Assembly: GCA_051294375.1 (NCBI GenBank) | Contig: CM119264.1 | Location: 3,876,247 to 3,940,246, forward strand | From: Paraspadella gotoi | Taxonomy: Eukaryota > Chaetognatha | Direction: 5' to 3' | Length of the DNA stretch: 64,000 bases | Translations under genes and position numbers: made by a program | The notes under the pieces: model-generated | Seen by the model: the letters and a program-made list of their open reading frames with translations, nothing else | What the model was told of the DNA's origin: nothing | Databases searched by the model: none | In this document: positions 46,970 to 58,859 of the stretch, piece by piece | Layout of the letters: each line of letters begins with the position of its first letter | How positions within the stretch are numbered: the stretch's first letter is position 1

Positions 46970-49560
46970 TCCGGACGAATTTGGAAACGAAATGATTTTT
47001 CGGCAAAGATCGAGTTTCACCTGAATCTCCGAGGGACGTTTTATCTCCGCTTTGAGCTCAATCACGACTTCACGTCTGTGATGTCGAATGTGATATTTTG
47101 GTTTGATGTCTCAGCGTCATATTTCAGATCGTAATATCACATATTAGCCTGTATTTTTACCTAAATTTTGTACCAATATCATAGAAATTTAAAGTTACAC
47201 CTAGGACACAAATGAATAACGTGGCGAAACGGTTCTCGTGCTGATTTTGTCCCTTTAAAAGTTGTTGCTGAGTCCAAATTAATTGATCACTACTTTGGTA
47301 ATAATGTGCGATAATACACATGGACATATCTTATTCTGACCATAACCCTTGACCATCAACAAAAAAGGCTAACTAGATCAAAAATAGTAAAAAAGATGAA
47401 GCAATAATAGCTCAAAACGCTTACAAAATTTTAGACGATTGCTTTTATAAATGCAAAAAAATTATTAATATTATTAAAACAAAACTTTAACGATAACGCT
47501 AATAGTTAACCGAGATCCAAGATAAATTTTTTTACCTATCATTTCCTTGCAATTTATATGTGAATCATTTGTTTGTAATTAGTCAATTAATCTAAATAAC
47601 AATATGACAAATTCATTTTCAATTTTTTTTTTATGAATGGGAAGTTTTCTCTGCTCTCCCCTTGTGTCTATTAATTTAATATTTTTAAAGGTATTTTCAA
47701 AAACTATATAATTACTAGATATTTTTCACTTTTTTTCAAATTCTTTCAACAAAACAACATCATAAAAACATTTTAAATTAATTAAAAAAATTGATTGAAT
47801 GATTTTGGAAAAAATATTTTGAACTTGAGAATAATGGATTATGAGTCAGGAAAAAATTTTGCAATTCTTAAAAAAATCAGCCTCGTAGCCTTTTGATTTT
47901 TTTAGAGGCTGATTTTTTTATTTTTTTTGATTATTTTAATTTTCTATGCAAAACATTATTCTCAATGAGCATGAGGTCGGATAAAATTTTCTTCGCCAAC
48001 AATTTGAAAAAATTTCAACTTTTCTAATTAGGCTTTTTTGGGGGAAATAAATAATAAATTATTATACAATGGGTACATCTGAAAGTGATATATCTCTAAA
48101 TGACAAAAAATTTTTTCAAGTTTTTTTTAAAAATTTTTAAGTATTGTACCAACAGAAATAAGTGAGATACTCCCGCTTTGGCCAAAATTTTTATTTAACA
48201 AAGATTTTGTACTCGCGCGTAATTTAAAAAACGTTATTTTTAAATAAACTTTTGAAAGAAGAGAGGTAGCAAAGTGATTGTGGTATCAATTAAAGGCCCT
48301 AATCATGGGACAGCATTTCTAAAAGAGTTTTATTAAATTAAATCCATAAATCTTTACACAGCTTTTGTTTAAAATCAGAGTTTAAAGTATATACAGTTTT
48401 TTGGCTTTAAAAAATTTCAATGAAGACATATGAAATTTTTTCTTTTTCTTTTGTAATTTGAAAAAGGAAAGACTGAATTACATTTTGTTTATTATATAAA
48501 TTTTTTTTATTCGCATAAATTTGCTTATATTTTTCAGTTAAAGTAAAAAACAAGCAGAAATTTATGTTGTTACTTTGATAAAATATTTTAAATATTTTTT
48601 ATTTTAAAATGATGAATACAAAAAGTTTTCAGCTTGATATAAACAGTCTGGACATCTCCTTCTTGTCTGTGAAAAAAAATTGTTCATTTTTTCATTATCT
48701 TTAACTGCAACTAAAAGCTTGACAACACCATTGCTCTTGGTTTATCATATTAAAGTTTGTAAAAATGATAATATGGCTGGGTAACATAGTTTGACAAAGC
48801 AAAACATCATTGTGTTAATTTGTTATTTGGAAATTTTTTTTTAAATATAGCGAAGAATTTAACGTTTTATTATTTTATCATGCTTTTTAATTTAAGTAAA
48901 AATTATTTTGCGTCTAATAGCCTGTTGGAAAGGGTTCATTGAACTGACTTATATGATAAAATTTTTTAGACTTTCTTTACTGGCCCCCGATTGTCACAAG
49001 ATATTAAAAGTCATGGGTTATCATTGTCAATTAAGTCCAGATGTATCTGTACCTCGTTTCTGCAACCTGCGATTCAAATTTTCTTTTTTTTCCCTTTCCA
49101 AATGTATTAAATTAAATAAAATATATTTGAGGAAACAATCGCGTGGGGATGCGCATTGTATAGCCTTAGTTCTACTCCTACTGTCCCGATCGAATTTTTT
49201 AAATGAGGTTTTTTTTTCCAATCTATTTTTGTAGACATAACCACTAACTATTTAGTAGCTATTATTTTTTTTTATATTTTTTTTTATACATACTTCTAGT
49301 GAATAAAATATGAAATAAGTAATTTTTTAAAAAAAATTTATCATTTTTCACCCATATTCAGTCATATCAAAAAAACAAAAAAAAATTTTGCATGTGATAT
49401 TTTGTGATATCAGCATAATGAAACTATAACGTTTCAAAAAAATAAAAAGAAGTATAGAATATATTGAACAGTGAATTTTTTTTATGCACGAACAGTAACG
49501 TTACGCATTTTTCATTGTGTCAAGAGTATTTGACAGAAACATTTTTTTAATTGTAAAGAG
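46970..49560. other. AT-rich DNA, no supported gene
   Basis: 46970-47150 is open on both strands without clear splice sites. 47150-49560 is AT-rich and stop-dense, possibly a decayed transposon. The only longish frame (48908-49234, +) resembles no protein I recognise. Confidence 0.5.
47825..47965. repeat. Small fold-back element
   Basis: Perfect 15-bp stem AAAAAAATCAGCCTC (47870-47884) with GAGGCTGATTTTTTT (47905-47919), and outer arms TTGAGAATAATG (47825-47836) and CATTATTCTCAA (47954-47965). Looks like a short MITE or hairpin element. Confidence 0.6.
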
Positions 49561-49573
49561 AATCACAAATAGC

Positions 49574-49812
49574 TAGTTGGTCAGCGAGTACGTCAGTGCA
49601 ATTCAGTCAGTAAGTTAATTTGTCAGTAAATCAATCATTTCAGACAGTCAGTAAATCAGTTACAAGTCAGTCTTTTTCAGTAAAGTCAATCTGTTCAGTC
49701 ACTCATTCAGTCAGTAAGTCAGTTTGTTAGTAAGTTTAATTTGTTGTCACTCTTTCAGTCAGTCAGTCTGTTAGTCAGTCAATATTTTCAGTCACGTTTT
49801 CTGTCAGTCAGT
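49574..49812 (+). repeat. Imperfect GTCAGT array
   Basis: Some 25 copies of GTCAGT and one-base variants with irregular spacers. Confidence 0.75.
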
Positions 49813-49923
49813 CAGCTAAGTCGGTCTACGGGACTCGTGAATACTATCTCCAAATTTTTTTTCGTTTTTCTCTTTTTTCCCCTTTTTTTTTCATCATTTG
49901 TTCTTTTTTTTTCATTAACTCAG

Positions 49924-50187
49924 CAGATTTATTACTACGATGACGATCGAGACCGACCAACGACCGACAAAGATGACGACCAACGACACGACGCCGACGT
50001 TGACAGCGACGACGACGACAACAAACGACGACCCAGCCGGCCGAGACCGAAGGCAGGCAAGCACGGATTCCGTGAACTTTCCTTCATTAAGTTCATCTTT
50101 CGCGTGCGCAGAGACGAGAGAGAATCGAAGGAGATTATGCATAACGATGGAATAACAGAATTTTTGATGACGTTTGGGGGCGAGTGA
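49924..50187 (+). CDS. Candidate Asp/Arg-rich exon
   Basis: A long pyrimidine tract and CTCAG|CAG acceptor precede an open frame of 87 codons to TGA at 50185-50187. It reads QIYYYDDDRDRPTTDKDDDQ, an Asp-rich stretch, NKRRPSRPRPKAGKHGF, then RELSFIKFIFRVRRDERESK. It may instead end at a GTGAAC donor near 50070. Part of the acidity comes from a GAC microsatellite. Family unknown. Confidence 0.35.
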   Translation, partial: QIYYYDDDRDRPTTDKDDDQRHDADVDSDDDDNKRRPSRPRPKAGKHGFRELSFIKFIFRVRRDERESKEIMHNDGITEFLMTFGGE

Positions 50188-50277
50188 CGACGACGACGAC
50201 GCGACGAACCAACGACGACGACGACGACGACGACGACGTACGGGGGATGAGAAGGGATGGATGAAAAGAATGAGTGT

Positions 50278-50347
<70 letters not shown>
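50180..50347. repeat. (GAC)n followed by (GA)n
   Basis: CGA/GAC trinucleotides at 50187-50240 and a GA tract at 50278-50347. Confidence 0.9.
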
Positions 50348-50351
<4 letters not shown>

Positions 50352-50399
50352 ACGGAATAATCCCCGTCATCGATTGTCTTCATCTCTGCAAGAAAAAAC

Positions 50400-50720
50400 A
50401 ACTTGTAGGAGTTCATGGCCTTCGCCGCCGCTTTTCGCCGCCTTCGCCGCAGTGCGGCCGCCGCGCCGCCCTACCGCGCCCGCTGCCGGGGAAATAATCG
50501 GCGTTAATCTCGTCTCAGATAAAAGATAAGATTCATTCTACAAGACGAAGGACGCCGAGGAGGAGGAGAAGGGGGAGGAGGAGGAGGAGGAGGAGGAGGA
50601 AGATAAGACGTCATCGAAACTGGAAACACAAGAGAATCGAGGAAAATCGCATCCATTTGACGAAGTCGCTGCCGCAGCCGCTGCCGCCGCCGCAGCCGCT
50701 GCCGCCGCCGCAGATGTCGT
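50400..50720. repeat. GC-rich GCCGCN tracts
   Basis: Two GCCGCC/GCCGCA-rich stretches (50417-50495 and 50667-50713) flanking a GAGGAG tract (50555-50600). Possibly a CpG-rich promoter or exon; no frame stands out. Confidence 0.4.
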
Positions 50721-50934
50721 TCGCCTCCCAATTTCTGTTCCATCGCAGAGTCTTTCTCTCTCTTCGCCCGCGATTCACAAAACTACTTCGACCCTATCGT
50801 CCCATTCGGTGGAATTCCGTCCATTTGGATGAAAATGGAAGGAAATGGAAAATGAGATGAAAATGGGATTTGGAAAGATGGGGGGGGGAAGGGAGATAAG
50901 GAAGGGGAGTGGTGATTGCAGGATGGGACTGGTC

Positions 50935-51240
50935 TGCGGGATGGAACCTTTGCGGGATGGAACTTTGGCAGGATGGAACTCTTGGGAAATTGAGTCTTTG
51001 AGGGATGAAAATAACTCGTTTGAAAGTTGGGACAGTCGCTGGATGGAACTTTTGAGGGATGGAACTCTGGCAGGATGGAACTCTTGGAATATTGATCCAT
51101 CGAGGGACGAAAATAACTGGTTCGAGTCGCAGTATGGAACTTTTGCGGAATGAAACTATTGTAAAAAAAGAATGACTTAGGGATGATAATGTTAAGAATT
51201 GCAGATCAAAATCGATGTGGGATGGAACTTTTGCTGATTG
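50935..51240 (+). repeat. GGATGGAACT minisatellite
   Basis: About ten degenerate units of GGATGGAACTTTTG/CTCTGGCA. A larger repeat also shows: the block GGCAGGATGGAACTCTTGG to AAAATAACT occurs at about 50967-51013 and 51069-51118. Confidence 0.8.
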
Positions 51241-51546
51241 TTTTGGCCTCGATATGGAGAGAGAGAGACGAAACGATGCCAAGAAGACCAATGGAATTTC
51301 TGTGCTGAAATAAGGGGGGGATTGATCGTGAGGGGGGGCGGAGGCGTTGTCCGGTGAATGGGGTGATTTTTTGTGAAGGGGGTGAGGATTTGAGTGATGA
51401 GGGATGGTGGGCAGTAAAGATCAACCGGTAAAGAGGGTGCAAAGGGTGTAAGCCAGGAGAGAGGTGTGGAAATGAGAGAAGGGAAAGGAAGGAAAAAGTT
51501 TGAAGAGGTTGGCAAATAAGTTGGCGTGGATAAAGGCAGAGATTGG

Positions 51547-51610
<64 letters not shown>

Positions 51611-51894
51611 GGAAGAGAGAGAGAGTTTTAAAGTAGAAAATAAGGTGGAGAAAAAGATCCGTGAAAGAAAAACGAGTGAAAACTGTGTGAGGGGGGGTGA
51701 GTGAGAAAGAGAAGAGGAGAAGAGAAGAGAAGGAAGAGGAAAGAGAAATAATAGCGGGAGAGGCTCCTCCATTGATGCATTTCTCCCTCGAGTTTCATAA
51801 AAGGAAAAATCGATGAAGGGAAATAACAGCAGCGTTTTCAGACAAAAGATTTATTCGACCTCCGTTAGATGGCAGCACGGTGAGGATGCGAGAG

Positions 51895-51947
<53 letters not shown>

Positions 51948-52190
51948 ACGTTTAAGTATAGGAAGAGGAGAAAGGAGAAGAGGAAGAGAGAGAGGAGAAG
52001 GTTAACAGAGAATGAGAGAAGAAACGTTTATATGTTAGGGAAAGAGGGGAGAAGGGTAGAAAGAGGAAGAGAGAGATGGGAGAAGGTGTAAGAGAGAGAG
52101 ATAGAGAGAGAGAGGAAAGGGATGAAGAAAGAGGGAGAGAAAGGGGGAACGGAGGAAGAGGGAGGGAGAGAGAGGAGAGAAGGATGTAGG
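51547..52190. repeat. (GA)n and purine-rich DNA
   Basis: GA tracts at 51547-51610 and 51890-51943, then GGAAGAG-type purine DNA to about 52190. No gene. Confidence 0.85.
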
Positions 52191-52199
52191 GGTTTTGAA

Positions 52200-53419
52200 A
52201 TGTGGAGGAGAACATTTGATGTCGATGTGGAAGGCAAGATGGGTGAAGATGTCAAGACAAAAATGGTGGTTTAAGCTGAGAAATTAGAAACGGGACGCAA
52301 ACGAACCGCCTGATAGATAGATAGGATAGAAAGAAAGATATGTACTTATGTACTTTTGTAGTCAGATACATTGATACATTTTTGGTAATCTTGCGTTGAG
52401 GACATCTGTAAAACATTCGTTCAATTTGTCGGATCAGTAAGTCAGGAGCCAAGAAAAAAAAAATTTAACTAAAAGAAACTCAGACCAAGAAAAAATAGAA
52501 ATAAACGAGTTTTAGTTTCGTGAAAAGAGATTAAATAAGAATTAGCGTCGACAACGAAGAAGAAAAAAAAATAATTCAATTTTTAGATGAAGATGAATCT
52601 CCAACAAAGAAAAGAAAAAAAGATAAAGAAAAAAAGTTTTGTTGAAAAAAAAAGGAAAAAAAAAAAACAAAAAAAAAAAACCGGAAATGAATTCGTCATT
52701 TCTTCCTCTTTTGTGTTTTGTGTTTCGGTCTTTTAAGATTTAAAAAAAAATGTCTGGAAAGAGAAGAAAAAAACTATTCGTTCGTTGCGATGAATTTTAT
52801 TGGCCTTATTTTCCCAGAACGCACCATTTTATTTTAAAGTCGGAATTAGATTAAAACTTTTTTGAGTTAAAGATTAGTTTTTGAGTTAAAGGTTAGGATC
52901 AAAGATTAGTTTTTGAGTTAAAGGTTAGGATCAAAGATTAGTTTAATGATGATGGTTAAGAATTTTAGTTAGGAATTAGTTTTTAAGGTTAGTGATTGTT
53001 ATGAAATAACGATCCTCTATATTTCGATGAAATCCAATCTTCTCTACTTCTCCCAATGCTCTTTTGTTCTTTTTTACTGACTCAGAAGAGGCTTCTGTTT
53101 CAGCGATTGCAGCGACATCTTTAGTTACGATTATTGTTAAATAAGAATAAGTAATAAGGAATAAGGAATAAGGGTTTAGGGTAAAAATTTCGGATTAAGT
53201 TTCTAAGTTTAAGATCATTATTTTTTTATTTTAAAAATAATATTATTGATTAACAGATATATTTCTATATTAAAATTGAATTCTGGGATAAACGAACAGA
53301 AATAGGGGCCTTTCTTAAAATAAAGCCATTTTATTTTCTATTGAGGAAAAAAAATGACGCAAATCGAAGTTTGTTTTGTTTTTCTGTAATGAAGAAAGTC
53401 TGAATTGGAAAATGAAAAA

Positions 53420-53450
<31 letters not shown>

Positions 53451-53740
53451 CATTATTCCAAGTCTTAACCAAAACACAAGGAATGATTCAAAGTTGTTTT
53501 TTTTTTAGCGAAAGAAGAGATACTTCGTCTTGAATTCACTTTGTTTTCTTTTGAGAGCAAAGATAAAACAATATTAAATCTTTGTCCGATTTTTTTCGGC
53601 GTCAATAAAATTATGATCAAGTAAAATCAAAATTGTTCCTCGCAACGCACTATGATCGAAGTGAACGTTAAAATCGGAAAAATTTGTATTTAAAAAGCAA
53701 TGGTCCAACGCTTCTGAGAGTAGAAATGACTCTTTAAAAA
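52200..53740. other. AT-rich DNA with small minisatellite
   Basis: At 52863-52950 a roughly 31-bp unit (AGTTAAAGGTTAGGATCAAAG core) is repeated two to three times. (AAAG)n lies at 53418-53450. No gene seen. Confidence 0.55.
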
Positions 53741-53744
53741 AAGT

Positions 53745-54560
53745 GTGCCTTTTTCTACCTCAAAGACGTCACTACCTGTTCCGTGTAATTGCCCACTGAG
53801 GAAATTAATGCTGCCAGTACAACAATGTTAAGAGCAATGATCATAAACCATTTAAATTCATTTACATAATCCAAGTAATTGTCCAATGAGGAAAGGCGAG
53901 AGGCGAGTGAGAGAAAACAGGAACCCTTCCCGTTCCCTACGATGACCAACGCTACCGCTAGTAAAAACTGATTCTAGAAAACTGGTGCCTTTCCTTCCCT
54001 TACCAATACATTTACAAATCCAAAACTAATTGTCCACTGAGAAGGAACAACTTCCCAAGTCCTCCACTGTAATAACATGACCAAGAAGAAACCAACGCTA
54101 CCACTCGTAAAATTGAGGCCAGAATAACTGGTGCCTTTCTTTTCCTTACAATTCATTACATAATCCAAGTGATTGTCCACTTGAGAAGGAACAACATCCC
54201 CGTCCTACGCTGTAAGAGAGATGAGTAGTAACGCTACGCTAGTAAAAATGATTGCTAAGAAAACTGGTCCTTTCTTTTCTTCTACCATATACTTACCATA
54301 ATCCAACTAATCCAACTAACTTCCCAGTCCTACGCTGTTAGGAACGATGACCAGAAACCAACACTACCACTAGTAAAAATGTCTAAAACTGTGCCATTTC
54401 TCTTCCTCACCTGATCCATGTAAATGTCCCTGAGAAAGGAACAAATCCCAGTCCTACGATGAAGAGCATGACCAGACCCAAACGCCAACGAGGAAACGAG
54501 ACGAGCGAAAAACTTGTGGCCGAATTTGATGAGAAATTCTGAGGCCCTGAAACGGCGATG
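53745..54560 (-). repeat. Tandem array of about 130-150 bp exon-like units
   Basis: Five diverged units recur, each with (+ strand) TGCCTTTC, CTTAC, CCAA, TGTCCACTGAGAAGGAACAA, CCCAGTCCTACG, CATGACCA and CCAACGCTACCACTAGTAAA. On the - strand each unit ends like an exon with GTAAGG/GTGAGG. The best last unit (54560 to 54408) follows a CGTTTCAG acceptor and encodes GLVMLFIVGLGFVPFSGTFT, a transmembrane-like stretch. Indels differ between units, so the array may be real duplicated exons or error-prone assembly. Confidence 0.5.
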
Positions 54561-55059
54561 GCGCAGGGAGGATGAAGATCGCAAGGAGAACCATTCCTGT
54601 TTTTTGGAGGATGAAGGATAGAAAAGACCAGAGAAGGATGAGCAGGATATTAAGATGGAAGGGAAAGGGAAGTGTGGATGAAGAGAGAGTTAATAAGGGA
54701 AAAAGAGAAGATATTAGGAAATTTAAGGAATTTAAGGGAAGGTACGAAGGGAAGAAAAGGAAAAAAGAAGCAAAGGAAGGGAAGAAGTGTGAGTGTGGTC
54801 AAAATTAAAACTAAGAGAAAATCGAAAAAATTAATAGTGAAATCCTAAAATAATTTTCAGCAATGACTTTGATTACCGATTATCTTCAGCTTTCGAGAAT
54901 CGTGGCCAATGAAATGAGTCATGGAGGCTGACGTCCTGTCTTGATGTCATACGCATTGAGATCGGGAGATGATGAGACTCACCAGGACAACAGCTCCATC
55001 TTTTTACCGGAGCTTGTCTGCAGAAAAAAGAAATTAGAGAAAGCAAACTGATTGAGTCG

Positions 55060-55490
55060 GAAGGAGAGAAAGAGGAGGGGAAACGAAAAGAAGGAAAAAG
55101 AGAAGAAAATAGAAAGAGGGGAAAATAAGAAAAATAAGAAAATAAGCGAAAAAAGTAGAAAGAAAATGAAAGAGGAAAAGAGAAGAAAAAGAAAGAGTGT
55201 AAAGCAGAAAAAGAAAATAGGAAAAGAGAAGAAAAAAGAAAAATAGGAAAAGATAAGAAAGAAGAAAATTAGGGAAAAGAAGAAAAGAAACAGAATAGAG
55301 AAAAAAAAAGAAAAAGAGGAAAAGAGTAAAGAAAAAGAAAGAGGAAAAAGAAAAGAGGCAAAGAAAAGAGGCGAAAGGAGAAAAAAAGAAAAGCATTGAA
55401 AAGAAAAGAAAACAGAAAAGAAGGAAATATAAGAAAAAGAAAATAGGACAAAGAAAAGAGGAGAAAGGAAAAGAAAATAGGGCAAAAAAA
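55060..55490. repeat. (GAAA)/(AAAG) purine-rich tract
   Basis: More than 400 bp almost pure purine on the + strand with AAGAAAAG units. Apparent long frames here are repeat-driven. Confidence 0.85.
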
Positions 55491-55538
55491 AAAAGAGTTC
55501 TCGGTCTCGAAAATAAGGTCGGCGATAATTAATATTTT

Positions 55539-55625
55539 TTTAGTCGGATCTGCTTATCAGCAGATTCCCGACTCTATTATTTTCACTTTGTCAGTCCGTC
55601 GGTCCGCCCCCCTCAAAATATTGTT
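55539..55625 (+). repeat. Diverged hairpin head, same architecture as the dispersed family
   Basis: TAGTCGGATCTGCT, TATC loop, AGCAGATTCCCGACT, then TCAGTCCGTCGGTCCG. The hairpin sequence differs from the GTTGCGCC family but the layout is the same. Confidence 0.45.
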
Positions 55626-57500
55626 CGGGCATACACTTATATATATACCGAATATTCGAATTATGATTAAATTATGCAAAAAAAAAAGATGTCCTTCCAT
55701 TCATCCATCGTCCGCCCAACTAGCAAAAATTACTCTGATTGGTGGATGGATTTGAATGAAATTTTTGTGTGTGAGTAGGGAAGTGTGTTAATTTGATCTG
55801 ATATGAAGTTTCGAATGGGGATTTCAATTTCGAGTGGAAATGAGTTTTAAATTGAAAAAACCAAAAAATATATTTTAACATATTTGAACACCAATTGCTC
55901 ATGAGTGGATGAGGCAATTGACCTTGAATTTTGTATGTGGTAGGGAAAGTGTGTGCATTAAGATTTGATATTCATCTGAATCGGGAAATGAGGTTAACTG
56001 GAAAAAACAAAACCTGTTTCACTAATTGATTATGCTTTTTTTCCTTTTATATTAAATAATTAAAAGCAGGATTGTATTTATAATCAAATAATTAAATCAT
56101 ACGTTCAATTAATTACCGAATGATTAAAATTAAAAAATGTCAATCAATCAAGTCAATTGTTATCGGCATTATTCTCGTTCGTCGTCATTGCTTTTGACGT
56201 GGTTAGTGACAAAAAGACCTAAAAAAACAAACAGTTGGGATCAATTTAATTTAATTGCCTAATTAATTAATTAATTAATTAATTTAATTAAACTTGAATT
56301 AATTTAATTAATAATTAATTAATTACCGATAATGATCTGTGGGCAGATCCACGACATACGTTTGCCTAAACTTGTTAATCAATGGTCATTTTTTGAAAAA
56401 AGAAGAGCCAGATGTCCGTCGAATGACACGTCAGCGAAGCGGAGGAAAAAAAACAAAGAATGATTTTCTTCTGAGGTGGTTGTTGCGCAGCATTAACTTT
56501 TCTTTCAATTATATTAAGCATTCCTCAACATGGTTTTAATTATTATTAAATATAAATTCAAATAACTAGGCATTATGTATATACATATCCAAAATAAATT
56601 GAAGTGTATCGTAACGGGGGGGAATCATATGAGATATGAAAGAAATGATCTAAACTTACTACCAGATGTAAATAGATTGAAGAAGTTGTAAGGGAGTTGA
56701 TCTCATTCGAAATGACCGAAATTATTCTGCACGATATCAGTCAGAACCGACCGACCAAAAAATATATTTGCTCCGCGTTTACTCGCATTCGCAACTAAAA
56801 AAAATCGAGTCGACGGAAGAGGGAATCGAGAAATGTTAGAAATCGCGGGAAATGCCAGCGGAAAATGGAGGTAGGGAAGTGAAAATCGGCAGAGGTAAAT
56901 TTTGGGGTGAGTGGAGGAAAGTGGTGAGGGTGTGAGGGTTATTCTAAAAAAAAGCTGCCAGAAATATGAGGGTAAGATTGGATCAAAAAATAGGAAAGAC
57001 CGAGTCGGACTGTTGGCAAGAGGTTCCCTCCTTTCACTTTTTTTTTCTTTTTATTTTTTTTTAAGTTCTGTTTTTCTTTTTTTTTTGCTCATCTATTTTA
57101 AATCTTTTTCTTTTCTTTCTCTTTTTGATTATATTTTCTGTTTAATACGTACTTTCTTTCCTCCAACCAATTCGTTCTTCTTTGCCATCTCTTTCCGCTT
57201 TTATATTCTCTCGGCAATTTCTTTGCCATCGCTGTCTCCACTTCGCCATCCGTTACCACTTCTCATTCATTTGGCCCTTGCCATTTTCTCCGCATCCACT
57301 CCTTCTTTTTTTTTTTGAACGCGCCACCCCCAATCCATCAGCCCGGCTTCACCACCCCCACTCCACCACTCACTCTACCACCCTCCGCACCGCGGGGGCG
57401 TTGATAATCCGGGGATTGTCGACGAATAAATGACGGCGCGAAAAAGACCATTAAACTTTGATTTAAGGGGAACTTGGGTTAAAAGCAGTTGCATCCGAAA
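55626..57500. other. AT-rich and pyrimidine-rich DNA, no secure gene
   Basis: 55740-56000 contains two diverged units sharing TAGGGAA(A)GTGTGT and GATTTGATAT. TTAATTAATTAA repeats lie at 56245-56330. 56745-56800 is a reverse fragment of the hairpin-headed family (GCAACTAAA end). 57311-57440 is C-rich, with no frame I trust. Confidence 0.45.
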
Positions 57501-57504
57501 GAGA

Positions 57505-57619
57505 AGACAGAGAGAGAAGAGTGAGAGAGAGAGACCAGAGTTAGAGAGCGGAGAGAGAGAGAAAAACTTAGAGGGAAAGAGACAGAGTTAGAGAGAGAAG
57601 GAGGGTGAGAGGAGAGACG

Positions 57620-57657
<38 letters not shown>

Positions 57658-57707
57658 AAGAGAGAGAAAGACGAGAGAGAGGGAAGGAACGGAGGGAAGA
57701 GGGAGAA

Positions 57708-57754
<47 letters not shown>

Positions 57755-57755
57755 G
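57505..57755. repeat. (GA)n-rich block
   Basis: Interrupted GA tracts. Confidence 0.9.
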
Positions 57756-58240
57756 CAGAGACTTTTTCTTTTCCTGAACATAATAAAATGAATGGATATA
57801 ATTTTTATAAGTACTAATGGCCTTTTCATAGCGGCAGCTTCTCTCTTTAGGATTCTACGAGAACATCTAGGATGCTTTGTCTGTAGATGTTTGCTATTTA
57901 TTTTCTTAATCGTCGATTGACAGGATACGAAATCTCGGGATTCTTTTCTAGTTGCTACCACCCAAGTTTCCATGCTCAGCCGATTACCGAGATTTCTTAA
58001 ATCAATGTTCACAAGTTAGTATTTTACAATACGTAAAATCTTTCCCTCATTGCCCAAACTCTTACTACATTCCCCTTCGCCGGATTCCAAAAAATTGCCC
58101 CTTCATCTGCCACCCATCACCTTTCTCTTTCTCTACCCCCACCTCTCCCCCTTTATTTTTTTTTCCCTCCCTCCCTCCCTTTCCTCCCCTCTCCCTCCCT
58201 CCCTTCTCTCCTCCCTCCTTTCTCCCTCGATTCTTTTAGT

Positions 58241-58450
58241 GGAATCTAATTTGATGACGGGAAACGGCGACGAGAACATTTCGATCCCCAATTTCGATTC
58301 AGTGGCGGACGAAAGGAAAAACCGGTCCCGCCCGCAGCAGCCGCCTCCGCCGTCGCAGCGCGGCGGCAGTTACATTCCGCAGCCGCAGGAGCACCGCCGA
58401 AGTTTAACCCATTGTTCTTCGGCATCGATCAATTTTTTTGGGATCAATAA
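58241..58450 (+). CDS. Candidate internal or terminal exon, Gln/Pro-rich
   Basis: After a long pyrimidine tract and TTCTTTTAG acceptor at 58240, a frame with a two-base lead reads ESNLMTGNGDENISIPNFDS, VADERKNRSRPQQPPPPSQR and GGSYIPQPQEHRRSLTHC. The base composition shifts sharply to GC-rich with natural codon variety. An AATAAA lies at 58445-58450 although the frame stays open past it. The end is therefore uncertain. No family is recognised; the composition suggests a disordered protein segment. Confidence 0.4.
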
Positions 58451-58859
58451 AGATTCTTCTCCGAAAACGCTCGTTCTCGTCTGGTTCTCTTCCCCCCCCC
58501 CACTTCCTGTTTCAGCCTCCGCCCCCTCCGCCCCCTACATCGGGTATTTAACGTTACATCAAAATTATAATTTTTTTTCCAATAACTTTATTCGACATTC
58601 GGCTCCGTTATTGCTTTACTTTTTTAAGGAAGTTTATACAATGTGCTACTTTTTCTCTCTTGTCTTGCTTCGTTCTATTTCAAACCACCCCCCCCCCCAA
58701 CTACTCTCAACTTCACCACAGCTCCACCAGTCTCCATCTCCGCTGCCCATATTTCACTCTTCCTCTTGGCGCGAACCTGATTTATTAGTTGATTCTGAGA
58801 AAATTCGCCGAGAATCGAGCTTGAATGGTTATTTGTAAAATCGAGGCTCAGATTCCGGG

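Noticed and set aside
48908-49234. 108-residue + strand open frame in AT-rich DNA
   Set aside because: No recognised domain, stop-dense surroundings and AT-driven composition; may be a decayed transposon.
55034-55485. Long Phe/Ser/Leu-rich frames
   Set aside because: Translations of a purine/pyrimidine simple-sequence tract.
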